Source: Pseudomonadota bacterium (GTDB lineage Bacteria > Pseudomonadota > Gammaproteobacteria > Steroidobacterales > Steroidobacteraceae). Taken from it: a stretch of 11,191 nt of DNA. A model generated the notes under the pieces. The model was not told where the DNA came from. It saw only the letters and a program-made list of their open reading frames with translations, and searched no databases. Shown one piece after another: positions 1-8,354 of the stretch. The number at the start of each line of letters is the position of its first letter. The first letter of the stretch is position 1. The stretch spans positions 1 to 11,191 of the forward strand of contig JAKADE010000056.1 of assembly GCA_021820785.1 (NCBI GenBank), given 5' to 3'. The translations under genes were made by a program, and so were the position numbers.

Positions 1-115
1 CAGTGGTCTTTCCGAGGCTGGGGGCTGCCGCCGTGCGGCCGGTTCGCATATGGTATTGTACATTCCGTCCGGCGCCGTGGCGCGGTACAAACACCAGGAT
101 CGAAGGCTCGTTCGC

Positions 116-1261
116 ATGACCACCGCATCGCGCCGCGTAGGGCGCCTGTTGACGCTGCTGACCTGCGCGGCACTGCCGGCGGTGTGCCTCGCGAGCCGCG
201 AGGTGCCGGTGTTTACCGTGGATACGGCGGGGCAGACGCCCGCCGCGCTGGCCCAGGCGCTGCAGGCCGTGCTGGTGCGGGCCACGGGCCATGTCGCAGC
301 GGCGCAGGATCCGCAACTCGCGGCGCTCACGGCCAACGCCGCGCAGTACGTGCAGGGCTATCAGCAGGCGCCGACGGGCATGCTGCTGGTCACCTTCCAG
401 GCCGGTCCGCTCGAACAGGCGATCCGCGCCGCCGGTCGTAATCTCTGGAATGCCGATCGCCCGTTCACCCTCGTGGTGCTGAGTCCCGCACCGGCGCAGG
501 CCCAGCAGGCGGCGGACGGCGCCTCGGTGCAGCAGGCGGCCGAGTTGCGCGGCCTGCCGATCAGCATCGTGCCGTTGACGGTGCGCACGGCAGACGGACA
601 GCTGCTGCCGTCCGCGGCACTGCTGGCGATGGCGCACAACTTCGGCGCCGAACAGCTGCTCATCGGCCGGGACGTCACGGCAGCTGCGCCGGTCCCGGCG
701 CCGGGTGCGCCGGCGGCCCCCACAGCCTCCTCAGCCCCGGCGGTGGCCGGTGCGGGCGATGCGGCCCCCCCGGCGCCCGATACGTGGCGCTGGACGCTCA
801 TCACCCCGTTCGTCACGCGCCAGTTCACCGGCTCGGTGACCTCGGGCATCGATCAGACGGTCGAATGGCTGGCGCCGCCGCTGCAGGCCACCCCGGGCGG
901 CGGGGTGGCCAGGACGCCGGTGCGCATCGTGGGCCTGCGCACGCTCGCGGACTACGCCCAGGCGGAGACCATGCTCGCGGCGGTGCCGGGCGTACACCAG
1001 AGCACCGTTCGGGAAATCGACGGCAGCACGGTGGAGTTCGAACTCTGGGCGCGTGGCGGTGCGGACGGCCTGAGTCGTACGCTCTCGTGGTCGCCGCGGC
1101 TGAAGCGTCAGGCCGCTGACGGAATGCTCACGTACCGGTACGTGCCCCCGCCGCCGGCGCCACCGACTCCGGCAGCCGCGAGCCCGGTCCCGGGGGGCAC
1201 GGCGGCGCCGGCAGCAGCGCAGCCTCCGGCACCCCATCCTCCGGCGGCGCCTTCGCCCTGA
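116..1261 (+). CDS. DUF2066 domain-containing exported protein
   Basis: This 381-residue protein of unknown function resembles the DUF2066 family of proteobacterial secreted proteins. The reading frame is open from an ATG at 50, but I chose the ATG at 116. It is preceded by GAAGG (102-106) at a 9-nt spacing, and it begins a plausible signal peptide: basic MTTASRR, a hydrophobic stretch, and a likely cleavage site near CLAS at about residue 27. The first conserved block (about 30-110) has the family's pattern of an ALxAVLVRxTG helix followed by a YVQGYQ segment. A Pro/Ala-rich linker lies at about 200-230, a second folded part at about 232-340, and a Pro/Ala-rich tail fills the last 40 or so residues. 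The tail is rich in PPPP and AAP and may be disordered or span the periplasm. It is the first gene of a tight unit with a phosphatidyltransferase and hda. Family assignment is by pattern and context; no function can be inferred. Confidence 0.82.
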   Translation: MTTASRRVGRLLTLLTCAALPAVCLASREVPVFTVDTAGQTPAALAQALQAVLVRATGHVAAAQDPQLAALTANAAQYVQGYQQAPTGMLLVTFQAGPLEQAIRAAGRNLWNADRPFTLVVLSPAPAQAQQAADGASVQQAAELRGLPISIVPLTVRTADGQLLPSAALLAMAHNFGAEQLLIGRDVTAAAPVPAPGAPAAPTASSAPAVAGAGDAAPPAPDTWRWTLITPFVTRQFTGSVTSGIDQTVEWLAPPLQATPGGGVARTPVRIVGLRTLADYAQAETMLAAVPGVHQSTVREIDGSTVEFELWARGGADGLSRTLSWSPRLKRQAADGMLTYRYVPPPPAPPTPAAASPVPGGTAAPAAAQPPAPHPPAAPSP

Positions 1262-1264
1262 GTC

Positions 1265-1816
1265 GTGCGCCACATACCCAACCTGATCTGTCTGATCCGG
1301 CTGGCGTTGATCTGGCCGGTGGCGAGTGCGCTGCACGGGCAGCGGTACGAGCTCGCCCTGGCACTGTTCGTCGTGGCGGCGGTCTCCGACGGTCTCGACG
1401 GGTTCCTCGCCAAACGTTTCAACTGGGTCTCGGAGCTCGGCAAGGTGCTCGATCCGGCGGCCGACAAGCTGCTGCTGGTGGTGGTTTTCGTCGAGTCGGC
1501 GTGGCTCGGCCTCGTGCCCTGGTGGGTGACTGCCGCGGCCGTGGCCCGCGACGTGATGATTGCCCTCGGGGCGCTCATCTACCGGCTCTGGTTCGGTCCG
1601 CTGCGCGGCCGCCCGACGGTGATCAGCAAGATCAACACCGCCGCGCAGTTGCTGTATCTCGCCGGGGTGATGTTCGTGGCCGCTTCGCGGCTGCCGCTCG
1701 CCGGGGAGTTGCGTGCGTTCGCGCTCATCGTGTTCCTCACCACGGCACTGTCGGGCTTTGACTATCTGTCGACCTTTACGCGCCGCGCCTGGAACGACTC
1801 GCGCCGGACGGCCTGA
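1265..1816 (+). CDS. CDP-alcohol phosphatidyltransferase (PgsA/cardiolipin synthase-like)
   Basis: This is an integral membrane enzyme of 183 residues with several hydrophobic helices. It should transfer a phosphatidyl group from CDP-diacylglycerol to an alcohol. The family signature D-x2-DG-x2-AR-x8-G-x3-D-x3-D is present with exact spacing: D42, D45, G46, A49, G59, D63 and D67, where the aspartates bind metal and act in catalysis. The usual arginine after A49 is lysine (K50). The DPAADK segment and the short N-terminal NLICLIRLAL stretch resemble phosphatidylglycerophosphate synthases and CDP-alcohol-type cardiolipin synthases, so the alcohol acceptor is probably glycerol-3-phosphate or phosphatidylglycerol; this is inference. 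The start is a GTG 3 bp after the DUF2066 stop, with no clear Shine-Dalgarno sequence, which suggests translational coupling. The next gene, hda, follows after 3 bp. The main genomic pgsA may lie elsewhere. Confidence 0.9.
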   Translation: MRHIPNLICLIRLALIWPVASALHGQRYELALALFVVAAVSDGLDGFLAKRFNWVSELGKVLDPAADKLLLVVVFVESAWLGLVPWWVTAAAVARDVMIALGALIYRLWFGPLRGRPTVISKINTAAQLLYLAGVMFVAASRLPLAGELRAFALIVFLTTALSGFDYLSTFTRRAWNDSRRTA

Positions 1817-1819
1817 TCC

Positions 1820-2521
1820 ATGACGATGCAGCAGCTGCCGCTCGGGGTACGCCTCGCCGATCGCGCCGTATTCGAGAGCTTTCTGCCGGCGCGCAACGCC
1901 GAGGCGCTCGAGCACGCGCGCCGTGCGGCGTTCGGGGAGCCCGGGGTCAGCTGGTTCTGCGGCCCCGCAGGCTCGGGCAAGACGCATCTGCTGCAGGCGA
2001 TCTGCGCCGCCGCGGGCAGCGCGCGGCGCACCGCCTACGTACCGCTCGGCGAATTGGCGCCGCTCGGGGTGGAGGTGCTCGCCGGACTGCCGCAGCTCGA
2101 TTGCCTGGCGATCGACGATCTCGATGCCGTGCTCGGGCACCTCGAGTGGGAGCGGGGCCTCTTTACGCTGGTGCGCGAGGTGGTCGAGTCCGGTGCCACC
2201 CTGGTGCTCGCCGCCGACCGGCCGCCGGCGCTGCTGCGCTGGGCGCTGGCGGATCTCGGTTCGCGCTGCGGTGCCGCGGCGGTCTTTCAGTTGCGGGCGC
2301 TCGATGAGACCGAGCAGCAGGAGGCGCTCAGGCTGCGCGCCCGGCTGCGCGGTCTGGAGCTGCCGGAGGACACCTCTCGCTGGCTGCAGCGGCGTTTCCC
2401 GCGCGACATGGGCCAGCTCTATGCGCTGCTCGATACGCTCGACGAGGCGGCGCTCGCGGCGCAGCGGCGCCTGACGGTGCCGTTCATCCGCGAGGTTCTG
2501 GCGCGTCCCGGGCGACCCTGA
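1820..2521 (+). CDS. hda: DnaA regulatory inactivator Hda
   Basis: Hda is an AAA+ protein that, bound to the DNA-loaded beta sliding clamp, stimulates hydrolysis of DnaA-bound ATP and so prevents re-initiation of replication. The 233 residues match the usual length. An N-terminal clamp-binding peptide (QQLPLG, residues 4-9) is followed by a canonical Walker A (GPAGSGKT, 48-55), a Walker B ending in IDD (98-100), the sensor I region near LVLAADRPP (128-136), and the arginine-finger position R149 in the DLGSR segment. The C-terminal lid carries RARLRGLELPED and ends with AQRRLTVPFIREVL, both highly characteristic of Hda. DnaA domain IV is absent, which separates it from DnaA itself. The ATG lies 3 bp after the phosphatidyltransferase stop, so it is the third gene of that unit. 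The Walker A lysine is present, whereas E. coli Hda, as I recall it, has a degenerate Walker A. Confidence 0.95.
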   Translation: MTMQQLPLGVRLADRAVFESFLPARNAEALEHARRAAFGEPGVSWFCGPAGSGKTHLLQAICAAAGSARRTAYVPLGELAPLGVEVLAGLPQLDCLAIDDLDAVLGHLEWERGLFTLVREVVESGATLVLAADRPPALLRWALADLGSRCGAAAVFQLRALDETEQQEALRLRARLRGLELPEDTSRWLQRRFPRDMGQLYALLDTLDEAALAAQRRLTVPFIREVLARPGRP

Positions 2522-2525
2522 GGGT

Positions 2526-3464
<939 letters not shown>

Positions 3465-3483
3465 CGCGCGCCCGCGAGGTGGA

Positions 3484-4800
3484 TCACAGCAGCGGCTCCC
3501 GGCTGCGGTCCGGCATCAGCGCCAGCGCTCCGATCGACAGCAGCGCCCCGAGCATCAGATAGCCTGCGGCTGCGAGGCCGGAACCGCTCGCGCCGATCAG
3601 TGCGGTGGCGATGAGCGGTGCCGTGCCCCCGCCGAACCCGAGCCCTGCGTTGAATGAGAGCGAGTAGCCCGAGAGGCGGAACTCCGAGGGGAACTGCTCG
3701 GCGAGCATCGCCGGGGCGCTGCCCATGATCATGCCGAGAAAGACCGCGAAGCCCAATTGCGCGAGCGCGAACGCCACGAGCGTTCCGCGTCCGGCGAGCA
3801 CGAAAAAGCCGATCGCGGCGCAGAAGATCAGCGCGAACGCGAGGATCAGCATGGTGCGCCGGCGCAGCATGCGGTCAGTCAGCCACCCCGCGACCGGGAT
3901 CGCGCAGATCGCCACACCCTCCCCGATGGTGTTGATCGCGAGCGCGCTGCCGCTCGAGAGATGTCCGAACTTGCTGGCGAAGGTGGTCAGAAACACCAGG
4001 GTCAGGTAGTCAGCGACCCCGTATCCCCAGGTGAACAGGATGGCGAGCACCATGGCGCGCGGCGCCTGCCTGAACGCCTGTTTGATCGGCAGCTCGCGCG
4101 GCGCATCGTCGTCGGTCGTGTCGGGCTCGTAACCGCGGTGGCGCAGATGCGTGCGAATCCAGTAGGCGAGGACTGCGATGATGCCGCCGGCGAGAAAGGG
4201 GACGCGCCACGCCCAGTGCAGGTGCGGATCGTGCGTCGAGAGCAGCACGGTAGCGGTGGCTGCAGCGGCGGCGAGCAGGTAGCCGCCGGTCGAACCGATG
4301 TTGGCAAAGCTGCCGGCGATGCCGCGCCGGTGACGCGGTGAAGTCTCGATCAGATACGACACCGAGCCGGTGAATTCCCCGCCCACGGAGAAGCCCTGGA
4401 AGATGCGCACCACGAGCAGCAGGACCGGGGCCCACAGGCCGACCTGTTGGTACGTCGGCAGCACGCCGATCGCGCTGGTGGCCACTCCCATGAGGACCAC
4501 CGAGGTGATCAGCACGGCCTTGCGGCCGACCCGATCGCCAATATGGCCGAGGACTGCGCCGCCGAGCGGACGCACCGCGAAGCCGATGGCGAATCCGCCG
4601 TAGGCGCCGAGCAGGGAGGCGACGGGGTTCGTGGAGGGAAAGAAATGCGCGCCGATCACGGGCGCGAGATAGCCGTACAGACCGAAGTCGTACCACTCGA
4701 GGATATTGCCGATCATGCCCGCAAGCAGGGCTTGCGACGAGAGGCGCCTGATCTTGTTGATGGCGGAGACGTCGGTCCGCGCGGTGGCGGAATCAGTCAT
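3484..4800 (-). CDS. MFS transporter, metabolite:H+ symporter (ProP/KgtP/ShiA-like) group
   Basis: This is an inner-membrane protein of 438 residues, with about 12 hydrophobic helices in the usual 6+6 arrangement and a basic cytoplasmic loop in the middle (about 210-235). The N-terminal GNILEWYDFGLYGYLAP segment (31-47) and RIFQGFSVGGEF (132-143) are hallmarks of the metabolite:H+ symporter group. The MFS loop motif GHIGDRVGRK (85-94) lies between helices 2 and 3. Known members import proline/betaine, 2-oxoglutarate, citrate, shikimate or dicarboxylates with protons; the substrate cannot be predicted here. The ATG at 4800 has a good ribosome binding site on the minus strand (GGGAGAAG, 4812 down to 4805; GGAG 7 nt before the start). 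It stands alone, with no catabolic neighbour to hint at its substrate. Confidence 0.93.
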   Translation of the reverse strand: MTDSATARTDVSAINKIRRLSSQALLAGMIGNILEWYDFGLYGYLAPVIGAHFFPSTNPVASLLGAYGGFAIGFAVRPLGGAVLGHIGDRVGRKAVLITSVVLMGVATSAIGVLPTYQQVGLWAPVLLLVVRIFQGFSVGGEFTGSVSYLIETSPRHRRGIAGSFANIGSTGGYLLAAAAATATVLLSTHDPHLHWAWRVPFLAGGIIAVLAYWIRTHLRHRGYEPDTTDDDAPRELPIKQAFRQAPRAMVLAILFTWGYGVADYLTLVFLTTFASKFGHLSSGSALAINTIGEGVAICAIPVAGWLTDRMLRRRTMLILAFALIFCAAIGFFVLAGRGTLVAFALAQLGFAVFLGMIMGSAPAMLAEQFPSEFRLSGYSLSFNAGLGFGGGTAPLIATALIGASGSGLAAAGYLMLGALLSIGALALMPDRSREPLL

Positions 4801-5093
4801 GCGTCTTCTCCCGGATGTCCTGGCGGTACCGCAGTGCGGTCATTGGAGCGCGCCCGGGTCCGCCTGGGGCCGCACAACGCTCGCTGCACTCACGCGCCCC
4901 CCTGCGAGAGCGCAACCGCGGCCGGCCTGTGCCTCGAATCATGGACAGGGCGCTCGGCGCGAACAGACCGCGAATCACCCGCGCGCGGCGATCGGCTCCG
5001 GGTGGGGCAGATCAGGATCCCGGTGGGCCGAAGCTTGAACGGCCTGGACGGTGTTGGCAACCCCGGATTTCGCGCTGCGGCCGCACGTGGCGG
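4801..5093. other. 293-bp intergenic region upstream of the MFS gene
   Basis: This is the longest non-coding stretch in the window. Frames open through it on both strands, but their products are Arg/Pro/Gly-rich with no recognisable family, typical of chance frames in GC-rich DNA. It should hold the MFS promoter (minus strand) and the 3' end of the lytic transglycosylase transcript. A 10-bp palindrome, TGCGGCCGCA, lies at 5076-5085, just past the lytic transglycosylase stop, but it has no loop and no T-run. Apart from the half-site cluster listed separately, I recognise nothing. Confidence 0.6.
4823..4840. promoter_or_regulatory. Operator-like cluster of GCGGT/ACCGC half-sites upstream of the MFS gene
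   Basis: Within 18 bp lie GCGGT (4823-4827), its complement ACCGC (4828-4832) and GCGGT again (4836-4840). The first two form a perfect 10-bp palindrome, and the last two form a second palindrome, ACCGCAGTGCGGT (4828-4840). The cluster lies 22 to 40 bp before the transporter start, just beyond its ribosome binding site, a position suited to a repressor site or an mRNA hairpin. No regulator gene is adjacent, and the match is short for such GC-rich DNA. Confidence 0.3.
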
Positions 5094-5753
5094 TCAATGG
5101 CGAGCAGCGACCGTGCGCGCAGAGCGTACCGGGAAGCCCAGATCATCGGCGCCGCTCCAGTTCTCCCAGGCACTCAGCACGCGATCGGGATAGAAGTGCC
5201 GCCCGACGCTGCCGTTGTATTCCTCGAGCGCGAGGCGCACGTCATCGTGGGTGATCGACAGGTAATAGCGCAGGATGGCGCAGCCCATGCGGATGTTGGG
5301 TGCGACGTGTACCAACTCGTAGCCCTTCATGCCGAGCCGCTCGGGCCAGTAGGGCATGACCTGCATCAGGCCGACCGCGCCGCTGCCGGAGACCGCCCAG
5401 CGGTTGAAATCGCTCTCGACCTGCATCACCGCCAGCACCAGTCCCGGGGGCACCTTCGCCGCCCCCGGCTGATGCGTGACGCAGTACACCTGTTTCAGGA
5501 TCTTCAGCCGCTCGGCGGGGTTGCGCACGAAGCGCGCCATGCGCGGTTCCATCAGCGTGTACCAGACCGCCGCGTCGTAGCGGTTCATGAAGCACTGCGC
5601 CCGGCGGATCGCGTGCTGCACGATCGGGCGCAGCGCCGGGTCGCGCTGCCCGCGCGCCTCGGCCCGCGGGCCGAACGCGAGCGCGAGCGCGGTGAGCAGC
5701 GCTGCCGCGGCCCTAGCGGCCGATTCGCGCGCGCAGGAAGCTGAGGGCCTCAT
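5094..5753 (-). CDS. Secreted lytic transglycosylase, SLT domain
   Basis: This exported murein lytic transglycosylase of 219 residues should cleave the MurNAc-GlcNAc bond of peptidoglycan, forming 1,6-anhydromuramic products. The N-terminus has arginines and a hydrophobic stretch (about 15-27) ending near PRAEA, a probable signal peptide. The catalytic domain (about 85-200) shows the catalytic glutamate E113 in VMQVESDFN, then [11 protein letters not shown] (124-134) and the [10 protein letters not shown] stretch (175-184), all typical of the Slt70-like goose-lysozyme fold. The frame is open to 5867, but upstream residues would lie deep in proS. The ATG at 5753 gives the signal peptide directly. 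It overlaps the proS end by 41 bp in another frame, so it is probably co-transcribed and translationally coupled with proS. A small transglycosylase gene after proS is a recurring arrangement in gammaproteobacteria. Confidence 0.9.
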   Translation of the reverse strand: MRPSASCARESAARAAAALLTALALAFGPRAEARGQRDPALRPIVQHAIRRAQCFMNRYDAAVWYTLMEPRMARFVRNPAERLKILKQVYCVTHQPGAAKVPPGLVLAVMQVESDFNRWAVSGSGAVGLMQVMPYWPERLGMKGYELVHVAPNIRMGCAILRYYLSITHDDVRLALEEYNGSVGRHFYPDRVLSAWENWSGADDLGFPVRSARTVAARH

Positions 5754-7431
5754 CGGCCGGGAATTCCACACTCTCGCTCTCGCGTCGATGGCGGTACTCC
5801 AGGCGGCCGGCCGCAAGGCCGCGTTCGGCCACCACCAGCCGGTGCGGAATGCCCAGCAGCTCCGCATCGGCGAATTTCACCCCGGGGCGCGCATCGCGGT
5901 CGTCGTACAGCACCTCGATGCCCGCGGCCGTGAGCTCCTCGTAGAGCCGATCGGCCGTCTCGCGCACCTGCGGGGCCTTCTGCGCCCCGAGGCTCACCAG
6001 CACCACCTGGAACGGGGCGAGCGGCTCCGGCCAGATGATGCCGCGCTCATCGTGATTCTGTTCGATGGCCGCCGCCACGACGCGCGTCACGCCGATGCCA
6101 TAGCAGCCCATCAGCAGCGTCACTTCCCGGCCGGACTCATCGAGCACCAGCGCCTTGAGCGCATCGCTGTACTTGCGGCCGAGCTGGAAAATGTGACCGA
6201 CCTCGATGCCGCGGGCGAGCTTCAGCCGTCCCTGACCGCTCGGGCTCGGGTCGCCTTCGACCACGTTGCGCAGGTCGGCGGCCACGTAGCCCTGAACGTC
6301 GCGGTCCCAGTTCACGCCCGTCAGGTGCATGTCCTTCTCGTTCGCGCCGCAGACGAAATCCGCCACGGCAAGCGCGCTGTGATCGGCGTAGATGCGACAC
6401 TTCAGCCCCACCGGTCCAATGAAGCCCGCTTCCGCGCCCGTAGCCTGGTGGATCCGCTCGGCACCGGCCATGCGCAGCGGGGCGGCGACCCCCGGCAGGC
6501 GCTGCGCCTTGGTGGCGTTCAGTTCATGATCGCCGCGGATCACGAGCGCCACGACCGCCGCGTCGCCTTCACCGTCGCCTTCCACCAGCAGCGTCTTCAG
6601 GCAGCGCTGCGGCGGCACGTCCAGCAGCTTCGCGATGGCTTCGATGGTCTTGGCCCCGGGGGTCGGCACCTTCTGCAGCGGTGCACCGGGGGCAGGGCGC
6701 TCCCCGGCCGGGGCGAGCGCCTCGGCTGCCTCGATGTTGGCGGCATAGCCGTCGGCATCCGAGAACACGATGGCGTCTTCGCCGGAGGAGGCCAGCACGT
6801 GGAATTCCTGCGAGACGTCCCCGCCGATCGGGCCGGAATCGGCGCGCACGGCGCGGAAATCCAGCCCCATGCGCGTGAAGATGCGCGTGTAGGTCTCGTG
6901 CATGAGCCGGTAGCCGGCCTGCAGGGACGGCTCGTCGGCATGAAACGAGTAGGCGTCCTTCATGACGAACTCGCGCGCCCGCATCACCCCGAACCGCGGA
7001 CGGATCTCGTCGCGGAACTTGGTCTGCACCTGGTAGAAGTTCACCGGCAGCTGCCGGTAGCTCTTCAGTTCCCGCCGCGCGATGTCCGTGATGACCTCCT
7101 CGTGGGTCGGTCCGGCCACGAAATCGCGCTGATGGCGGTCCTTCAGGCGCAGCAGCTCAGGCCCGTATTTCGCCCAGCGCCCCGACTCCTGCCACAGCTC
7201 GGCCGGCTGCACCACCGGCATCAGCACCTCGAACGCCCCGGCGCGGTTCATCTCCTCGCGGATGATGGCCTCGGCCTTGCGCAGCGTGCGCAGGCCCATC
7301 GGCAGCCAGCTGTACAGGCCCGCGGCGAGGCGGCGGATGAGTCCGGCGCGCAGCATCAGCTGGTGGCTGACGATCTCCGCTTCGGCGGGGGTTTCTTTCG
7401 TGGTTTGGATCGGATACTGCGAGAGTCTCAT
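5713..7431 (-). CDS. proS: Prolyl-tRNA synthetase, bacterial type with editing insertion
   Basis: ProS charges tRNA-Pro with proline and clears mischarged alanine. It is 572 residues long, equal to E. coli ProS as I recall it. The start at 7431 gives [19 protein letters not shown], which aligns with the standard bacterial N-terminus; the frame extends upstream to 7554, but that would overlap the opposite pssA gene. Class II motif 1 lies in the region around residues 55-80 ([18 protein letters not shown] at 69-86). Motif 2 is [10 protein letters not shown] to EFVMKD (139-159). The YbaK-like editing insertion covers roughly 225-410 and includes [18 protein letters not shown] and FVCGANEKD. Motif 3 is [17 protein letters not shown], followed by the anticodon-binding domain from about 470 to the end. 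The gene is divergent from pssA and is followed by the lytic transglycosylase gene, which begins within its 3' end. Confidence 0.98.
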   Translation of the reverse strand: MRLSQYPIQTTKETPAEAEIVSHQLMLRAGLIRRLAAGLYSWLPMGLRTLRKAEAIIREEMNRAGAFEVLMPVVQPAELWQESGRWAKYGPELLRLKDRHQRDFVAGPTHEEVITDIARRELKSYRQLPVNFYQVQTKFRDEIRPRFGVMRAREFVMKDAYSFHADEPSLQAGYRLMHETYTRIFTRMGLDFRAVRADSGPIGGDVSQEFHVLASSGEDAIVFSDADGYAANIEAAEALAPAGERPAPGAPLQKVPTPGAKTIEAIAKLLDVPPQRCLKTLLVEGDGEGDAAVVALVIRGDHELNATKAQRLPGVAAPLRMAGAERIHQATGAEAGFIGPVGLKCRIYADHSALAVADFVCGANEKDMHLTGVNWDRDVQGYVAADLRNVVEGDPSPSGQGRLKLARGIEVGHIFQLGRKYSDALKALVLDESGREVTLLMGCYGIGVTRVVAAAIEQNHDERGIIWPEPLAPFQVVLVSLGAQKAPQVRETADRLYEELTAAGIEVLYDDRDARPGVKFADAELLGIPHRLVVAERGLAAGRLEYRHRRESESVEFPADEALSFLRARIGR

Positions 7432-7462
7432 GACACGGATCTTGGCCTCGGGATAAGCCCGC

Positions 7463-7468
7463 ATCATA
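7463..7468 (-). promoter_or_regulatory. Candidate -10 element for proS
   Basis: Read on the minus strand, TATGAT (7468 down to 7463) matches the -10 consensus at five of six bases and would give a leader of about 25 nt before the proS ATG. No convincing -35 hexamer lies 16-18 bp upstream. The 107-bp spacer between the proS and pssA start codons must also hold the pssA promoter, for which I see no clear candidate beyond GATAAG at 7486-7491. Confidence 0.3.
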
Positions 7469-7538
7469 ACAGCTGGGCCCAAGCTGATAAGATGTGCCGG
7501 TCGACTCCCCGAAAGGCCAGATCGAGTCCGTCCGCGCC

Positions 7539-8354
7539 ATGTCCGAGAACCCACCTCCCGACAGCGATGATCCCGTGCCCGAGGCGCACGCGCTGCGCCG
7601 GCCGCGGCGGGGCTTTTACCTGCTGCCGAACCTGCTGACCACTGCCAGCCTGTTTTCCGGCTTCTACGCCATCGTCGCGGCCATCGACAAGCACTTCGCC
7701 CAGGCCGGCATGGCCGTGTTCATCGCGATGGTGTTCGACTCGCTCGACGGACGCATGGCGCGCCTGACGCGCACCGAGAGCGCGTTCGGCAAGGAATATG
7801 ACAGCCTCTCGGACATGGTCTCCTTCGGTGTCGCGCCGGCCATCGTCGCCTACCAGTGGGGCGTGGTGCGCATCGCGGAGTACGGGCGCGCCTGGGGCCG
7901 GTTCGGCTGGCTGGCGTGTTTCTTCTACGCCGCGGCAGCGGCGCTGCGCCTGGCCCGCTTCAATGTCCGCACCGCCAGCGTCGACAAGCGCTATTTCGAG
8001 GGGCTGCCGAGCCCGTCGGCCGCAGCCACGGTGGCCGGTTTCGTGTGGGTCTCGAGCCAGTGGCGGGAGCCGGGTCTGACCGGATTGATCGTGGCCTTCA
8101 CCGTGACGGCGCTCGCCGGGGCGCTCATGGTCAGCCGGTTCAGCTTCTACAGCTTCAAGACCATCGACTTCGATGGGCCGATCCGCTTCATCTTCCTGCT
8201 GTTCGTGCCGCTGGCGTTCGTGCTGATCGCGAGCGATCCGCCGCTGATCCTGCTCGTGATGTTCGGCGGCTACGCGGTCTCGGCACCCCTGCAGTGGCTG
8301 TGGCGCCGCCTGCGCCGCCGGCGTCGGCTGCCGCAGGAGCGGCCGCACTCATGA
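7539..8354 (+). CDS. pssA: CDP-diacylglycerol--serine O-phosphatidyltransferase
   Basis: This membrane enzyme of 271 residues makes phosphatidylserine from CDP-diacylglycerol and serine, the committed step to phosphatidylethanolamine. It is of the CDP-alcohol phosphatidyltransferase type, not the phospholipase D-like type found in E. coli. The full family motif is present: D67, D70, G71, A74-R75, G84, D88 and D92, within [11 protein letters not shown] and GKEYDSLSD. The [18 protein letters not shown] segment (25-42) and the [12 protein letters not shown] stretch (90-101) are typical of bacterial PssA. About eight hydrophobic segments follow, and the C-terminus is strongly basic (WRRLRRRRR). 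The frame is open from a GTG at 7494. I prefer the ATG at 7539, which gives the usual short acidic and proline-rich cytoplasmic leader, though neither start has a good ribosome binding site. Its stop overlaps the next start (ATGA). Confidence 0.93.
   Translation: MSENPPPDSDDPVPEAHALRRPRRGFYLLPNLLTTASLFSGFYAIVAAIDKHFAQAGMAVFIAMVFDSLDGRMARLTRTESAFGKEYDSLSDMVSFGVAPAIVAYQWGVVRIAEYGRAWGRFGWLACFFYAAAAALRLARFNVRTASVDKRYFEGLPSPSAAATVAGFVWVSSQWREPGLTGLIVAFTVTALAGALMVSRFSFYSFKTIDFDGPIRFIFLLFVPLAFVLIASDPPLILLVMFGGYAVSAPLQWLWRRLRRRRRLPQERPHS

Noticed and set aside
1..115. A TACAAT hexamer on the minus strand (60 down to 55), possibly a promoter for a gene to the left
   Set aside because: No -35 element lies at proper spacing and no leftward gene is visible in the window, so it cannot be supported from this sequence.
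731..2140. A 469-codon minus-strand frame across the DUF2066/phosphatidyltransferase/hda unit
   Set aside because: It crosses three real genes and their junctions, is very Arg-rich, and has no domain or sensible start context.
4793..4978. A 61-codon minus-strand frame upstream of the MFS gene, possibly a small regulator
   Set aside because: It overlaps the MFS start, has no helix-turn-helix pattern and is dominated by Arg, Gly and Pro, so I treat the region as non-coding.
5076..5085. A TGCGGCCGCA palindrome after the lytic transglycosylase stop as a terminator
   Set aside because: It is a loopless 10-bp palindrome without a T-run and is expected by chance at this GC content.
5587..7638. A 683-codon open frame on the plus strand opposite proS and the lytic transglycosylase gene
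   Set aside because: It is a shadow of proS, a confident 572-residue match. The antisense product has no family resemblance.
7492..7638. A short plus-strand frame from the ATG at 7492 that could be an upstream ORF of pssA
   Set aside because: It overlaps the pssA start out of frame, has no ribosome binding site, and its product is Arg/Pro/Cys-rich with no features. It looks like the tail of the proS shadow frame.
7464..8348. A 294-codon minus-strand frame opposite pssA
   Set aside because: It is antisense to an unmistakable PssA. Its composition (Arg, His, Glu, Ala) is that of a complementary shadow frame.
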